Part shown: one piece after another, positions 23,606-32,250 of the stretch | Position numbering within the stretch: position 1 is the stretch's first letter | Layout of the letters: the number at the start of each line of letters is the position of its first letter | DNA from: CAKOSP01 sp964372145 | Lineage (GTDB): Bacteria; Bacillota_I; Bacilli_A; RF39; UBA660 | Length of the DNA: 38,464 bases | Reading direction: 5' to 3' | NCBI GenBank assembly: GCA_964372145.1 | Contig: CAYJPM010000004.1 | Location: forward strand, 1 to 38,464 | Notes under the pieces: model-generated | Seen by the model: the letters and a program-made list of their open reading frames with translations, nothing else | Database searches by the model: none | Told to the model about the DNA's origin: nothing | Translations under genes and position numbers: made by a program

Positions 23606-25189
23606 TTATCCTCTTTCTATTGTATCAGCATCAAATATTGAATTAGCTATTGTGTCTAACTCATCTTTATTTATACTAATCTCTTCAATATAATTATATT
23701 TTATACCATTTTTTAAATTTTTAATATACTCTTCTGAATAATTTTTCCATTCTTCTTTAGTAACAAACAATAATTTCTTATTTTTTTTACTAAAATCTAC
23801 ATAAAATTCTTCGATTAAGTCATGAGAACTTTCTATTAATTTCAGTTCGCTTTCTCTTTCTATTTTTAATGTTAATATTTCTTTTGATGAGATAACAACC
23901 TCTGAATCTATTATAAGACCTTTTAATTTACTATCTATTTCTTCTTTTATTTCATTCCAAATTGATGTTTCTATTATTTTTTCTTCTTTAGATGCGTTAA
24001 CAAAACAATTATTCATTCTTATTTTTCTGTTCTCGTTATAAACATCATAATTTTTAGTGTTATTTATATCTTTATTTTCATTTGTAGGCGCTTTTGAAAC
24101 TTCTTTTTTTGTTACTTCTAGATTTTCTACTGGAGATATTATTTCTTTTTTAATATCAATTTTACTATCAATATAACTTAATAATATTACTAATATTAAA
24201 GAAAAAACATTTACATTAACATTTATTTTATTCATACAATCTGTTAATTCAATCACTAATTTCTTATATTCATCTATATTAAGTCTAACATAATCTTTAT
24301 TTAATATAATATTTTTCACTCTTTTTACACATGTTTCAATTAATCCTTTAATAAATACTTTGGAATCTACTGAACTATTTGATAAATCATTTATTTTGTT
24401 AATAACACCTTCTGTATCATTTTTTTCTAACATATCTATTATTAAATTTAAATTTTGCTTTGATACATTTCCAACTGTATTACTAACATTTTCTATAGAT
24501 ATTTCTGTGTTTTCTTTTGATAATTGATCTAATAAACTAAGTGAGTCTCTTAATCCTCCATCTGATAAGTAAGCTATTTCTTTTAATGCTTCATCTGTTA
24601 TTTTTATATTTTCTTCTTTACATATGTATTTTAATCTGTTTTCTATATCATTTATAGTAATTTTTTTAAAATCAAATCTCTGACATCTTGATAATATTGT
24701 AATAGGCACACTTTCTATATTAGTTGTAGCCAATATGAATATTACATGACTAGGAGGCTCTTCTAATGTTAATAAAAGTGCATTAAATGCGCTTTGACTT
24801 AACATATGTACTTCATCTATTATATATACTTTATATTTAAGCATATTAGGAGTTAATTTTATGTTATTAATTATTTCTCTTATTTCATCTACTCCATTGT
24901 TTGAGGCAGCATCTATTTCAATAATATCACTAGTTGTGTCAGCATTTATACAATTTACGCATACACCACATGGTAATTTTTCTTTATCTTCTGACAAGCA
25001 ATTAACACTTTTAGCAAATATCTTTGCTGAACTAGTCTTTCCTGTACCTCTAGGTCCTGAAAATATATATGCATGTGATAGTTTATTATTTACTATAGCG
25101 TTTCTTAATATTCTAACTATATTTTCTTGACCAACCAATGAATCAAACGACTCTGGTCTATATTTACGATATAATACTTTGTAACTCAT
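23606..25189 (-). CDS. dnaX: DNA polymerase III subunits gamma/tau
   Basis: The clamp-loader ATPase. The 527-residue protein has Walker A SGPRGTGKTSSAKIF (about 44-58), a C4 zinc module (LPCGVCVNC), VYIIDEVHMLSQSAFNALL (Walker B and following helix), and sensor motifs including SRCQRF. Residues about 230-350 form the oligomerisation domain, and the rest is a Lys/Glu-rich tau region, shorter than in E. coli. GGAGGAAAC precedes the start. It heads the ebfC-recR-bofA-holB series. No frameshift site for a separate gamma form was noticed. Confidence 0.97.
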   Translation of the reverse strand: MSYKVLYRKYRPESFDSLVGQENIVRILRNAIVNNKLSHAYIFSGPRGTGKTSSAKIFAKSVNCLSEDKEKLPCGVCVNCINADTTSDIIEIDAASNNGVDEIREIINNIKLTPNMLKYKVYIIDEVHMLSQSAFNALLLTLEEPPSHVIFILATTNIESVPITILSRCQRFDFKKITINDIENRLKYICKEENIKITDEALKEIAYLSDGGLRDSLSLLDQLSKENTEISIENVSNTVGNVSKQNLNLIIDMLEKNDTEGVINKINDLSNSSVDSKVFIKGLIETCVKRVKNIILNKDYVRLNIDEYKKLVIELTDCMNKINVNVNVFSLILVILLSYIDSKIDIKKEIISPVENLEVTKKEVSKAPTNENKDINNTKNYDVYNENRKIRMNNCFVNASKEEKIIETSIWNEIKEEIDSKLKGLIIDSEVVISSKEILTLKIERESELKLIESSHDLIEEFYVDFSKKNKKLLFVTKEEWKNYSEEYIKNLKNGIKYNYIEEISINKDELDTIANSIFDADTIERG

Positions 25190-25232
25190 GTTTCCTCCGT
25201 TTTTTATATTAAAATTATACCATATATCCTAG

Positions 25233-25649
25233 CTATTTTCGTATTTTTTTAAAAAATTTACTTAATATTTTTTTATATTCTTCAATATACGCTAACTCTT
25301 CATTATACAAACAAATGTTCGATTTGTCAAATTCTTTTTTTGATACTTCTTTTTCAATTAAATAATACACATTTTTTATCCTTGATTGTTTAATAACATT
25401 CTCACACATACTACATGGTTTTAATGTAACATACATATCAACATCATTAAGTTTCCAAGTCTTCATTTTTTTAGAAGCTTTTTTTATTGCTATAATTTCT
25501 GCATGCGCTAACACATCATTTTTACATTCTCTTTTGTTATGTGCTTTAGCTATTATTTTATTATTTGATATCAAAACTACACCTACTGGTACTTCTTTTT
25601 TTTTCATTGCTTTTTTCGCTTGTAACAAAGCTGTTTTCATATATTCCAT
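25233..25649 (-). CDS. tadA: tRNA adenosine(34) deaminase TadA
   Basis: Converts A34 to inosine in tRNA(Arg). The 138-residue protein has the zinc-dependent deaminase motifs HAEIIAI (His and the proton-shuttling Glu) and PCSMC (two Cys ligands), and the TadA-like CKNDVLAHAE context. GGAG lies seven bases before the ATG. It is placed between the SRP RNA and dnaX, as in B. subtilis (yaaJ-scr-dnaX region). Confidence 0.95.
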   Translation of the reverse strand: MEYMKTALLQAKKAMKKKEVPVGVVLISNNKIIAKAHNKRECKNDVLAHAEIIAIKKASKKMKTWKLNDVDMYVTLKPCSMCENVIKQSRIKNVYYLIEKEVSKKEFDKSNICLYNEELAYIEEYKKILSKFFKKIRK

Positions 25650-25661
25650 ATTTTACTCCAA

Positions 25662-25741
25662 AAAAAATGTGCACACAAATAGTGACTGATATGGCTGCTA
25701 TCTTCCGATCCTGACCAGATTACAATATATTTGTTGCACAC
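25662..25741 (-). ncRNA. ffs: Signal recognition particle RNA, short (4.5S-like) form
   Basis: The minus strand carries the conserved SRP apical domain: GGTCAGGATCGGAAGATAGC followed by AGCCA, with a GGAA tetraloop and asymmetric loop. The ends GTGTGCAACAAATA and TATTTGTGTGCACA pair, giving a hairpin of about 80 nucleotides that runs into eight Ts (25660-25667). Bacillus has a longer RNA with an Alu domain; this is the short form. It pairs with Ffh for co-translational targeting. Ends are approximate. Confidence 0.93.
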
Positions 25742-25745
25742 ACTT

Positions 25746-25774
25746 ATTATAACAAACACTTTAGCTTATATCAA
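25746..25774 (-). promoter_or_regulatory. Promoter of the SRP RNA
   Basis: On the minus strand TTGATA (25769-25774), a 17-base spacer and TATAAT (25746-25751). The first ParB site begins 15 bases upstream of the -35. Confidence 0.85.
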
Positions 25775-25788
25775 GTATAATTTATTCA

Positions 25789-25804
25789 TGTTCCACGTGG
25801 AACA
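25789..25804. promoter_or_regulatory. parS: parS site 1
   Basis: TGTTCCACGTGGAACA, a perfect palindrome two bases (one per arm) from the B. subtilis consensus TGTTTCACGTGAAACA. It is flanked by CA and TG, making a 20-base palindrome, and is the site closest to the ffs promoter. It lacks the DnaA-like flank of the other five. Confidence 0.9.
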
Positions 25805-25838
25805 TGTTATTAACATTATTTTTGCAAAAATTATACAA

Positions 25839-25854
25839 TGTTCCACGTGGAACA
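25839..25854. promoter_or_regulatory. parS: parS site 2 with TGTTAATAA flank
   Basis: Identical 16-base palindrome, extended to 24 bases by ACAA/TTGT arms. TGTTAATAA follows at 25856-25864. Confidence 0.92.
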
Positions 25855-25973
25855 TTGTTAATAACTTGTTATAATATCAAATTATTGTTATTTCTTATGG
25901 AATATTTTATTTTTATGTTATTTAATTTATTATATATACTATTGATCAACATTTTTCCAAAAAATTATAACAA

Positions 25974-25989
25974 TGTTCCACGTGGAACA
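25974..25989. promoter_or_regulatory. parS: parS site 3 with TGTTAATAA flank
   Basis: Identical core, with palindromic arms reaching 28 bases (25968-25995). TGTTAATAA follows at 25991-25999, and the next bases CTTGTTA also match site 2. Confidence 0.92.
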
Positions 25990-26109
25990 TTGTTAATAAC
26001 TTGTTAAAATCTTAAATTATAGTCGATTTATATATAATATGTCTATATTATGTTATTTATTTTAATATTTTAAGATTATTTTAAACATTTTTTAAAAAAA
26101 ATACAACAA

Positions 26110-26125
26110 TGTTCCACGTGGAACA
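26110..26125. promoter_or_regulatory. parS: parS site 4 with TGTTGATAA flank
   Basis: Identical core. TGTTGATAA (26127-26135), the reverse of TTATCAACA, differs by one base from the DnaA box TTATCCACA. Confidence 0.92.
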
Positions 26126-26279
26126 TTGTTGATAACTTTTTTATTTTTTTCTACTTGTATTTTTTACAATCAATATTATTATGTTATTATATTAAAATAT
26201 TTGTATATTATTTGTAAATATTTTATCGATGTTAATTTTCGCTATGTTTTACTTATATTTCATAATATTTTTACAACAA

Positions 26280-26295
26280 TGTTCCACGTGGAACA
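26280..26295. promoter_or_regulatory. parS: parS site 5 with TGTTGATAA flank
   Basis: Identical core; TGTTGATAA follows at 26297-26305, at the same offset as in site 4. Confidence 0.92.
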
Positions 26296-26367
26296 TTGTT
26301 GATAACTATTTTGTCATTTTTTTCTTGATTATTGTTATATTCTTGTTTTTTATTATATATATAATTT

Positions 26368-26398
26368 AGCGACAATAATATAAATTATTATTGTCGCT
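26368..26398. repeat. 13-pair perfect hairpin inside the parS cluster
   Basis: AGCGACAATAATA pairs perfectly with TATTATTGTCGCT around TAAAT. Neither side has a strong T tail, so it is not a convincing terminator. It lies between parS sites 5 and 6. It could be a DNA cruciform, a protein operator or the relic of a terminator. Confidence 0.6.
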
Positions 26399-26420
26399 TT
26401 GGATTAATTTATTCTTTCTA

Positions 26421-26436
26421 TGTTCCACGTGGAACA
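26421..26436. promoter_or_regulatory. parS: parS site 6 with TGTTAATAT flank
   Basis: Identical core; TGTTAATAT follows at 26438-26446. It is the parS copy nearest gyrA and the Noc-like sites. Confidence 0.92.
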
Positions 26437-26558
26437 TTGTTAATATTGTTGTATGTATAATTTATTTTAATCTATACTTCTTACTTATTATAACACAGAT
26501 GTTTTGTTCTTAAATATTATTATACGTTTGTGTTTTGCGAACATTTGTTTGTTTAATT

Positions 26559-26572
26559 ATTTCCCGGGAAAT
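26559..26572. promoter_or_regulatory. Noc-binding-site match 1 (exact)
   Basis: ATTTCCCGGGAAAT equals the 14-base consensus described for B. subtilis Noc, the ParB paralogue that blocks division over the nucleoid. Lies 122 bases from parS site 6. Confidence 0.75.
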
Positions 26573-26620
26573 ATTTTTGTTACTAAGTTTGTTGTTTTTT
26601 ATATATTATGTTAACTAATT

Positions 26621-26634
26621 ATTACCCGGGAAAT
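26621..26634. promoter_or_regulatory. Noc-binding-site match 2 (one mismatch)
   Basis: ATTACCCGGGAAAT differs from the Noc consensus at one outer position. Its centre is 62 bases from that of the first site, about six helical turns. Confidence 0.65.
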
Positions 26635-26656
26635 ATAATTTAGAACTTTTGTTTGT

Positions 26657-26688
26657 AAAAAAAGAAGAAAATATGTTATTTTTCTTCT
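26657..26688 (-). terminator. Intrinsic terminator of gyrA
   Basis: On the minus strand AGAAGAAAA pairs with TTTTCTTCT around an eight-base loop, followed by six more Ts. The gyrA stop codon lies in the structure. Confidence 0.8.
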
Positions 26689-29132
26689 TCTACTATTTCT
26701 TCTTGATTATTTTCTTGTTCTTCTTCAGTTTTTATAAGAACTGCACTTGATACACTTTGATTATCTTTTAAATTTATTAATCTTAACCCTTGAGTTACTC
26801 TACCTAACGTTGATATTTGATCTAATGGCATTTTTATAGTAATACCTATATTAGTCATCAATACTAACTCATTTTGGTCTTTTAATACTTTTACTGTTAT
26901 TAATTGACCATTTTTATCAGTAACATTAAGAGCTTTTACTCCTTTTGATCCTCTTTTTGTTTGTCTAAATTCATTTACTAGTGTTTTCTTACCATAACCT
27001 TTTTCTGTTAATAACAATATTAAATCATCTTCAGAAACTACTTCAGAACAAACACACAATGATCCATCTAAATTAATTCCTCTTACACCTGATGCTGTTC
27101 TACCCATTGGTCTTAACTCATCTTCATTGAATTTTACCATTCTTCCGGCATTTGACCCTAAAAGAATCATATTTTCACCAGTTGTTTTCCTTACTGATAT
27201 TAATTCATCGTTTTCTCTTAGATTTATACTTATTTTTCCTGTAGTTCTAATATTATCAAACTCATCTATTCTTGTTTTTTTAACAATTCCTAGTTTTGTT
27301 GAAAACATTAAGTATTTATTTTCTTCAGTATTTTTAATAGAAATTACTGAATTTATTTTCTCATCTTTTTCTACTTGAAGTAAGTTTATTACAGGTATTC
27401 CTTTAGCTGTTCGTCCAAATGATGGTATTTCGTACCCTTTTAATCTATAAACTTTACCTTTATTTGTGAAAAATAAGATATAATCGTGTGTTGAAAGGTT
27501 AATTAGGTGTTCTACTATATCTTCATCATTAGTAGTAATACCTTTAATACCAACTCCACCTCTGTTTTGAGTTTTAAATTCATCTGGTAAAGTTCTTTTA
27601 ATGTATCCCGCTTTTGTTAACATTATAATAACATTTTCTTCTGGTATTAATGATTCATCTTCAATAAATTCTATAGCAGTCATATCTATTATAGTACGTC
27701 TTTCATCAGCATATCTTGATTTAATTTCTAGTAATTCGTTTTTAATTATTGCATAAACTTTAGTTTCATCTGCTAAAATTCCTCTTAAACGATCTATTTC
27801 TTTCATTAACTCAGCTAATTCATCTTCTATCTTAGATTTTTCTAATCCAGTTAATCTTCTTAACTTCATTTCTAAAATAGCTTCAGCTTGAATTTCAGTT
27901 AATCCAAATTTACTCATTAAACCATTTTTAGCTTCTTCATCTGTTGATGCTGCTCTAATAAGTTTAATAACTTCATCTATATTGTCTAAAGCTATCTTTA
28001 AACCTTCTAAAATATGAACTCTTTTTTCTGCTTTATTAAGTTCAAATTTAGTTCTTCTTATAATTACTAATTTTTGATAATCAGTATATTTAGATATAAT
28101 TTCTTTTAAATTAAGAGTTTTTGGTTCACCTTCATCTAACATAAGTAAGTTAATACCATAAGATGTTTGTAATTGTGTATGTTTATATAAATTGTTTAAT
28201 ACAACATTTGCATTTGCATCTTTTTTTAATGTCACAACAACTCGAATACCATTTTTTAGAGTTGATTCGTCATTAAGATCCGCAATTCCATCTATTATTT
28301 TATCTCTTACTAATTGACCTATCTTTTCTTGGAATGTTTTTTTATTAACTTGATATGGTAATTCAGTGATAATTATTTTAGTTTTATTATTTTTTTCTTC
28401 TATTTCAGCTTTTCCTCTAATAGTTATTGAACCTCTACCAGTTTCATAAGCTTTTTTTATACCAGAATTACCTAAAATAGATGCTGCAGTTGGAAAATCT
28501 GGCCCTTTTATATGTTCCATTAATCCAGCAATATCTATTTCTTTATTATCTATATAAGCAACACAACCATCTATTATTTCTCCTAAATTATGTGGAGGAA
28601 TGTTAGTAGCCATACCTACTGCTATACCCATTGTTCCATTTACTAATATATTTGGAAATCTAGAAGGTAAAACTTTCGGTTCTTTTCTTGTATTATCAAA
28701 ATTTACTTCATAATCAACAGTTTCTTTGTTAATATCTCTTAATAACTCTAATGATAATTTTTGAAGTCTAGCTTCAGTATAACGATATGCTGCTGCTCCA
28801 TCACCATCTATTGATCCAAAGTTACCATGACCATCTACTAAAGGATATCTGTAACTAAAATCTTGTGCCATTCTTACCATTGAATCATATACTGATGTAT
28901 CACCATGTGGATGATATCTACCTAATACGTTACCAACAGTTGTTGCACTTTTTCTAAACATTTTATCTGGAGTTAATCCATCTTCATGCATCGCATAAAG
29001 AATTCTACGATGAACTGGTTTTAAACCATCTCTTAAATCAGGTAGCGCTCTTGATATAATAACGCTCATTGAATATTCAAGAAATGATTTTTCCATTTCT
29101 TTTACTATGTTTTGTTGTTCTAATCTATCCAT
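26676..29132 (-). CDS. gyrA: DNA gyrase subunit A
   Basis: The DNA-cutting subunit of gyrase. The 818-residue protein has the catalytic Tyr118 in AAAYRYTEARL, the quinolone-resistance region HPHGDTSVYDSMVRMAQDF (residues 74-92; Thr79 at the E. coli Ser83 position, Asp83 at the Asp87 position), and a C-terminal beta-pinwheel with repeated G-(I/V)-K and GRxxxG motifs, including the GyrA-box-like QNRGGVG. GGGAGG precedes the start, twelve bases after gyrB. The acidic C-terminal tail (EEEQENNQEEIVEEEK) is typical. Confidence 0.98.
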   Translation of the reverse strand: MDRLEQQNIVKEMEKSFLEYSMSVIISRALPDLRDGLKPVHRRILYAMHEDGLTPDKMFRKSATTVGNVLGRYHPHGDTSVYDSMVRMAQDFSYRYPLVDGHGNFGSIDGDGAAAYRYTEARLQKLSLELLRDINKETVDYEVNFDNTRKEPKVLPSRFPNILVNGTMGIAVGMATNIPPHNLGEIIDGCVAYIDNKEIDIAGLMEHIKGPDFPTAASILGNSGIKKAYETGRGSITIRGKAEIEEKNNKTKIIITELPYQVNKKTFQEKIGQLVRDKIIDGIADLNDESTLKNGIRVVVTLKKDANANVVLNNLYKHTQLQTSYGINLLMLDEGEPKTLNLKEIISKYTDYQKLVIIRRTKFELNKAEKRVHILEGLKIALDNIDEVIKLIRAASTDEEAKNGLMSKFGLTEIQAEAILEMKLRRLTGLEKSKIEDELAELMKEIDRLRGILADETKVYAIIKNELLEIKSRYADERRTIIDMTAIEFIEDESLIPEENVIIMLTKAGYIKRTLPDEFKTQNRGGVGIKGITTNDEDIVEHLINLSTHDYILFFTNKGKVYRLKGYEIPSFGRTAKGIPVINLLQVEKDEKINSVISIKNTEENKYLMFSTKLGIVKKTRIDEFDNIRTTGKISINLRENDELISVRKTTGENMILLGSNAGRMVKFNEDELRPMGRTASGVRGINLDGSLCVCSEVVSEDDLILLLTEKGYGKKTLVNEFRQTKRGSKGVKALNVTDKNGQLITVKVLKDQNELVLMTNIGITIKMPLDQISTLGRVTQGLRLINLKDNQSVSSAVLIKTEEEQENNQEEIVEEEK

Positions 29133-29144
29133 ATTAACACCTCC

Positions 29145-31070
29145 CTATACATCTAAATTTTCTGCATATCTTGCATTTTCTTCGATAAATTCTCTTCTTG
29201 GTTCAACTTCTTCACCCATAAGTGTTTCGAATACTTTATCTGCTAATATTGCATCTTCAATTGTTACTTTTAATAATATTCTGTTATCTATATTCATTGT
29301 TGTATCACAAAGTTCATCTGCGTCCATTTCGCCTAACCCTTTGTTTCTTCCTACTTCAACTCTTTGTCTTACATTTTCTGGCAAAGTGTTAATATATTCA
29401 TCTCTTTCTTCTTCATTAAGAACATATTTTGTTGTTTTACCATGTTTTATATTGAAAAGTGGTGGTTGTGCTATATAAACATAACCATCTTCAACTACTT
29501 GTCTAAACATTCTATAAAATAGTGTTAATAAAAGAGTTCTAATATGTGATCCATCTACATCAGCATCAGTCATGATTATAATTTTATGATATCTTAATTT
29601 ATTTATATCAAAATCATCGCCAATACCAGTACCAAATGCAGTTATCAAACTTCTTATTTCTTCATTATTAAGAGCTTTATCTAATCTTGCTTTCTCTACA
29701 TTTAATATTTTACCTCTAAGCGGTAATATTGCTTGAGTTTTAGGATCTCTTCCACCTTTAGCTGAACCTCCAGCTGAATCCCCTTCGACTATAAATAATT
29801 CTGAAATACTAGGGTCTTTACTAGAACAATCTGTTAATTTTCCCCATTGATTAGTTATTTCAATTCCGTTAGGTCTTCTTACAAGTTCTCTTGCTCTTTT
29901 TGCGGCCATCCTTGCTTTAGATGCTGTCATAGCTTTTTCTACAATTAATTTAGCTGCTGCTGGATTTTCCATTAAATATCTTTCAAATCCTTCACTAAAT
30001 ACTGAACTTGCTATTTTTCTTACTTCAGGATTTCCTAATTTTGTTTTAGTTTGTCCTTCAAATTGTGGATCTGGATGTTTACAAGATACTATCATTGTAA
30101 GCCCTTCTCTACAATCATCTCCTAATAAAGAATCATCATTATCTTTTAATATTTTATTATTCTTAGCATAATTATTAATAATTCTAGTTAATGCATTTTT
30201 TACACCATCTTCATGAGTTCCACCTTCATGAGTATTAATATTATTTGTATAAGAATAGATTGATTGATTATAACTATCATTATATTGTAGTGCTATTTCT
30301 AAACTAATACCTTCTGCTTCACCTTCAACATATATTATATCTTCATGCATTGGTTTTTTATTTTTATTTATTAAGGCTACGTATTCAATAATACCTCCTT
30401 CATAAACAAAAGTTTCTTTTTTCTCATCTTCTCTATCGTCAGTTAAAATTATTCTTAAGCCTTTATTTAAAAAAGCTATTTCTTGTAGTCTTTTATGTAA
30501 AGTATCATAATTATATATAGTCGTTTCAGTGAATATTTCAGGATCTGCTTTAAATCTTACCATTGATCCTGTTCTTTCTTTTTCACAAGTTCCTATAACT
30601 TTTAATTCATCTGCTGGTGTTCCACCATTTTCAAATCTTTGAAAATATATATTTTCATCTCTGTAAATTGTTACTTCTAACCATGTTGATAATGCGTTAA
30701 CAACTGATGCACCTACACCATGAAGTCCTCCTGAAACTTTATAACCTTCTCCACCGAATTTACCTCCAGCGTGAAGTACTGTAAATATAGTTTCTACTGT
30801 AGATAATCCAGTTTTAGCATTTTTACCTGTTGGTATACCTCTTCCATCATCTTTTACACATATTATATTACCTTTTTCAATTGTTACTTCAATATCATCA
30901 CAATATCCAGCTAAAGCTTCATCTACTGCGTTATCAACAATTTCCCATACTAAATGGTGTAATCCTCTTTCACTAGTTGAACCAATATACATACCAGGTC
31001 TTTTTCTAACTGCTTCTAAACCTTCAAGGACTTGTATATCATTATCGCCATAATTTGATTTATTTTCCAT
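29145..31070 (-). CDS. gyrB: DNA gyrase subunit B
   Basis: The ATPase subunit of gyrase. The 641-residue protein has GHKL motifs EIVDNAVDEALAGY, KDDGRGIPTG and GGLHGVGASVVNALS, a transducer domain, and a Toprim domain with FIVEGDSAGGSAKGGRD and MTDADVDGSHIRTLLLT. It overlaps recF by eleven bases, since the remB gene found between them in B. subtilis is absent. The short Gram-positive form lacks the E. coli insertion. Confidence 0.98.
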   Translation of the reverse strand: MENKSNYGDNDIQVLEGLEAVRKRPGMYIGSTSERGLHHLVWEIVDNAVDEALAGYCDDIEVTIEKGNIICVKDDGRGIPTGKNAKTGLSTVETIFTVLHAGGKFGGEGYKVSGGLHGVGASVVNALSTWLEVTIYRDENIYFQRFENGGTPADELKVIGTCEKERTGSMVRFKADPEIFTETTIYNYDTLHKRLQEIAFLNKGLRIILTDDREDEKKETFVYEGGIIEYVALINKNKKPMHEDIIYVEGEAEGISLEIALQYNDSYNQSIYSYTNNINTHEGGTHEDGVKNALTRIINNYAKNNKILKDNDDSLLGDDCREGLTMIVSCKHPDPQFEGQTKTKLGNPEVRKIASSVFSEGFERYLMENPAAAKLIVEKAMTASKARMAAKRARELVRRPNGIEITNQWGKLTDCSSKDPSISELFIVEGDSAGGSAKGGRDPKTQAILPLRGKILNVEKARLDKALNNEEIRSLITAFGTGIGDDFDINKLRYHKIIIMTDADVDGSHIRTLLLTLFYRMFRQVVEDGYVYIAQPPLFNIKHGKTTKYVLNEEERDEYINTLPENVRQRVEVGRNKGLGEMDADELCDTTMNIDNRILLKVTIEDAILADKVFETLMGEEVEPRREFIEENARYAENLDV

Positions 31071-32160
31071 TATCTTCCTCCATTACTACACTATTTTCTA
31101 CTTTAAATATTTTATATTTATCGTAATTTTTCTTTTTAAAATTTTTAATATTTGTTGTTGTTATAAATATTTGAATGTCATTATCTAGTATTTTTAATAT
31201 ATTTTTTATTTTTATATCATCTAATTCACTAAATAAATCATCTAAAATTAATATTGGACAATCATTTTTTCTTTCTTTTACTAGTCTTAATTCTGCTAAT
31301 TTAAAAGAAATAATACTATTTTTTAATTGACCAACACTTCCCCATTCTTTTAATTTATTCTTATCCAGGTAAAAAATTATATCATCATGATGTATACCCA
31401 TTAAAGTTTTACCATTTTCTAATTCTTTTTGATAAGTATTTTGATAAATTTTCAGTATTTCATAGTGATTTTTATTTTTATAATTAGATACATATTTAAC
31501 AGTTAAATTTCCATAACCAAATATTTCTTGATAAATACCTGTTATATATTTATTTATATCCTCTACAAAATCATTTCTGAAATTTTCTATTTTAAGGCCT
31601 ATATCAATCATTTTTTCTGTTAGTATGTCTAAATATTCAAAAGATGTTATATTCTTTCTGTACATCTCTTTTAAGTACGAATTACGAATCTTTAGCACTT
31701 TATTATAATCGTTAAGTAAGATTAAATATTCTTTATACATTTTACTTATTTCAATATTTAATAATTTTCTTCTTTCACTTGGTGCATCTTTAATTAAAAA
31801 TATATCGTCTGGATTGTATAACACTACATTAATATTTGAAACGTAATCACTCATTTTATTTACTTTGTTATTATCAATTTCAACTATTTTAGTGTCATTA
31901 GATACAGTAATTTTATATTTAGTTTTTACTTTTGTTTTAATTTTACCCTCTACAGATAACTCTTTTTCACCTTTTTTTATTAATAATTTATCTAAATTTA
32001 CTCTAAAAGACTTAGATAACGCTAATAAATATATAGCTTCTACTAAATTTGTTTTACCCGATCCATTATTTCCATATATAATATTATATTTATTAGAAAA
32101 ACTTAAATTTAATTTATCATAACTTCTAAAATTTGATAATTTAAGATTAGTTAATTCCAT
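31060..32160 (-). CDS. recF: DNA replication and repair protein RecF
   Basis: An SMC-like ATPase that helps RecOR load RecA at gaps. The 366-residue protein has Walker A IIYGNNGSGKTNLVEAIYLL (about 28-47), a coiled middle part, the signature region VGQLKNSIISFKLAEL, and Walker B PILILDDLFSELD. GGGGG lies seven bases before the ATG. Upstream is an extended -10 promoter. It overlaps gyrB, giving recF-gyrB-gyrA as a likely transcript. Confidence 0.97.
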   Translation of the reverse strand: MELTNLKLSNFRSYDKLNLSFSNKYNIIYGNNGSGKTNLVEAIYLLALSKSFRVNLDKLLIKKGEKELSVEGKIKTKVKTKYKITVSNDTKIVEIDNNKVNKMSDYVSNINVVLYNPDDIFLIKDAPSERRKLLNIEISKMYKEYLILLNDYNKVLKIRNSYLKEMYRKNITSFEYLDILTEKMIDIGLKIENFRNDFVEDINKYITGIYQEIFGYGNLTVKYVSNYKNKNHYEILKIYQNTYQKELENGKTLMGIHHDDIIFYLDKNKLKEWGSVGQLKNSIISFKLAELRLVKERKNDCPILILDDLFSELDDIKIKNILKILDNDIQIFITTTNIKNFKKKNYDKYKIFKVENSVVMEEDNGK

Positions 32161-32226
32161 AATTACCCCCGTAAGTATATCTATATTAAATATTATATAT
32201 ATTTTCGTACTCCTATACCCATATTA

Positions 32227-32232
32227 ATTATA
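32227..32232 (-). promoter_or_regulatory. Extended -10 promoter for recF-gyrB-gyrA
   Basis: TGATATAAT on the minus strand fits TGnTATAAT. The -35 is weak (TTTTTC at 17 bases). The start would be about 60 bases before recF. Confidence 0.55.
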
Positions 32233-32250
32233 TCATAAATTGAGTGTTTG

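Larger units (their letters stand above)
25775..26656. other. Gene-free segment with ParB, DnaA-like and Noc-like sites
   Basis: About 880 bases between the ffs promoter and the gyrA terminator hold no credible gene. They contain six identical ParB sites in 650 bases, five with a DnaA-box-like motif starting two bases after the site, one 13-pair hairpin and two Noc-type palindromes. Background is over 80% A+T, so these GC-centred palindromes stand out. Short reading frames here merely read through the palindromes. I read it as a chromosome-segregation centre beside oriC; parA, parB and noc are not in the window. Confidence 0.85.

Noticed and set aside
25804..26007. 67-codon plus-strand frame with a repeated NVPRGTLLITC segment
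   Set aside because: The repeat is only the translation of two parS palindromes; no ribosome-binding site and hydrophobic AT-rich filler between.
25789..26436. Regularly spaced identical repeats as a CRISPR array
   Set aside because: Repeats are 16-base palindromes matching parS, spacing is irregular (50-170) and no cas genes are near.
26676..29132. Quinolone-resistance mutation in gyrA (Thr79 at the Ser83 position)
   Set aside because: Thr at this position is the natural residue in several Firmicutes, so resistance cannot be inferred.
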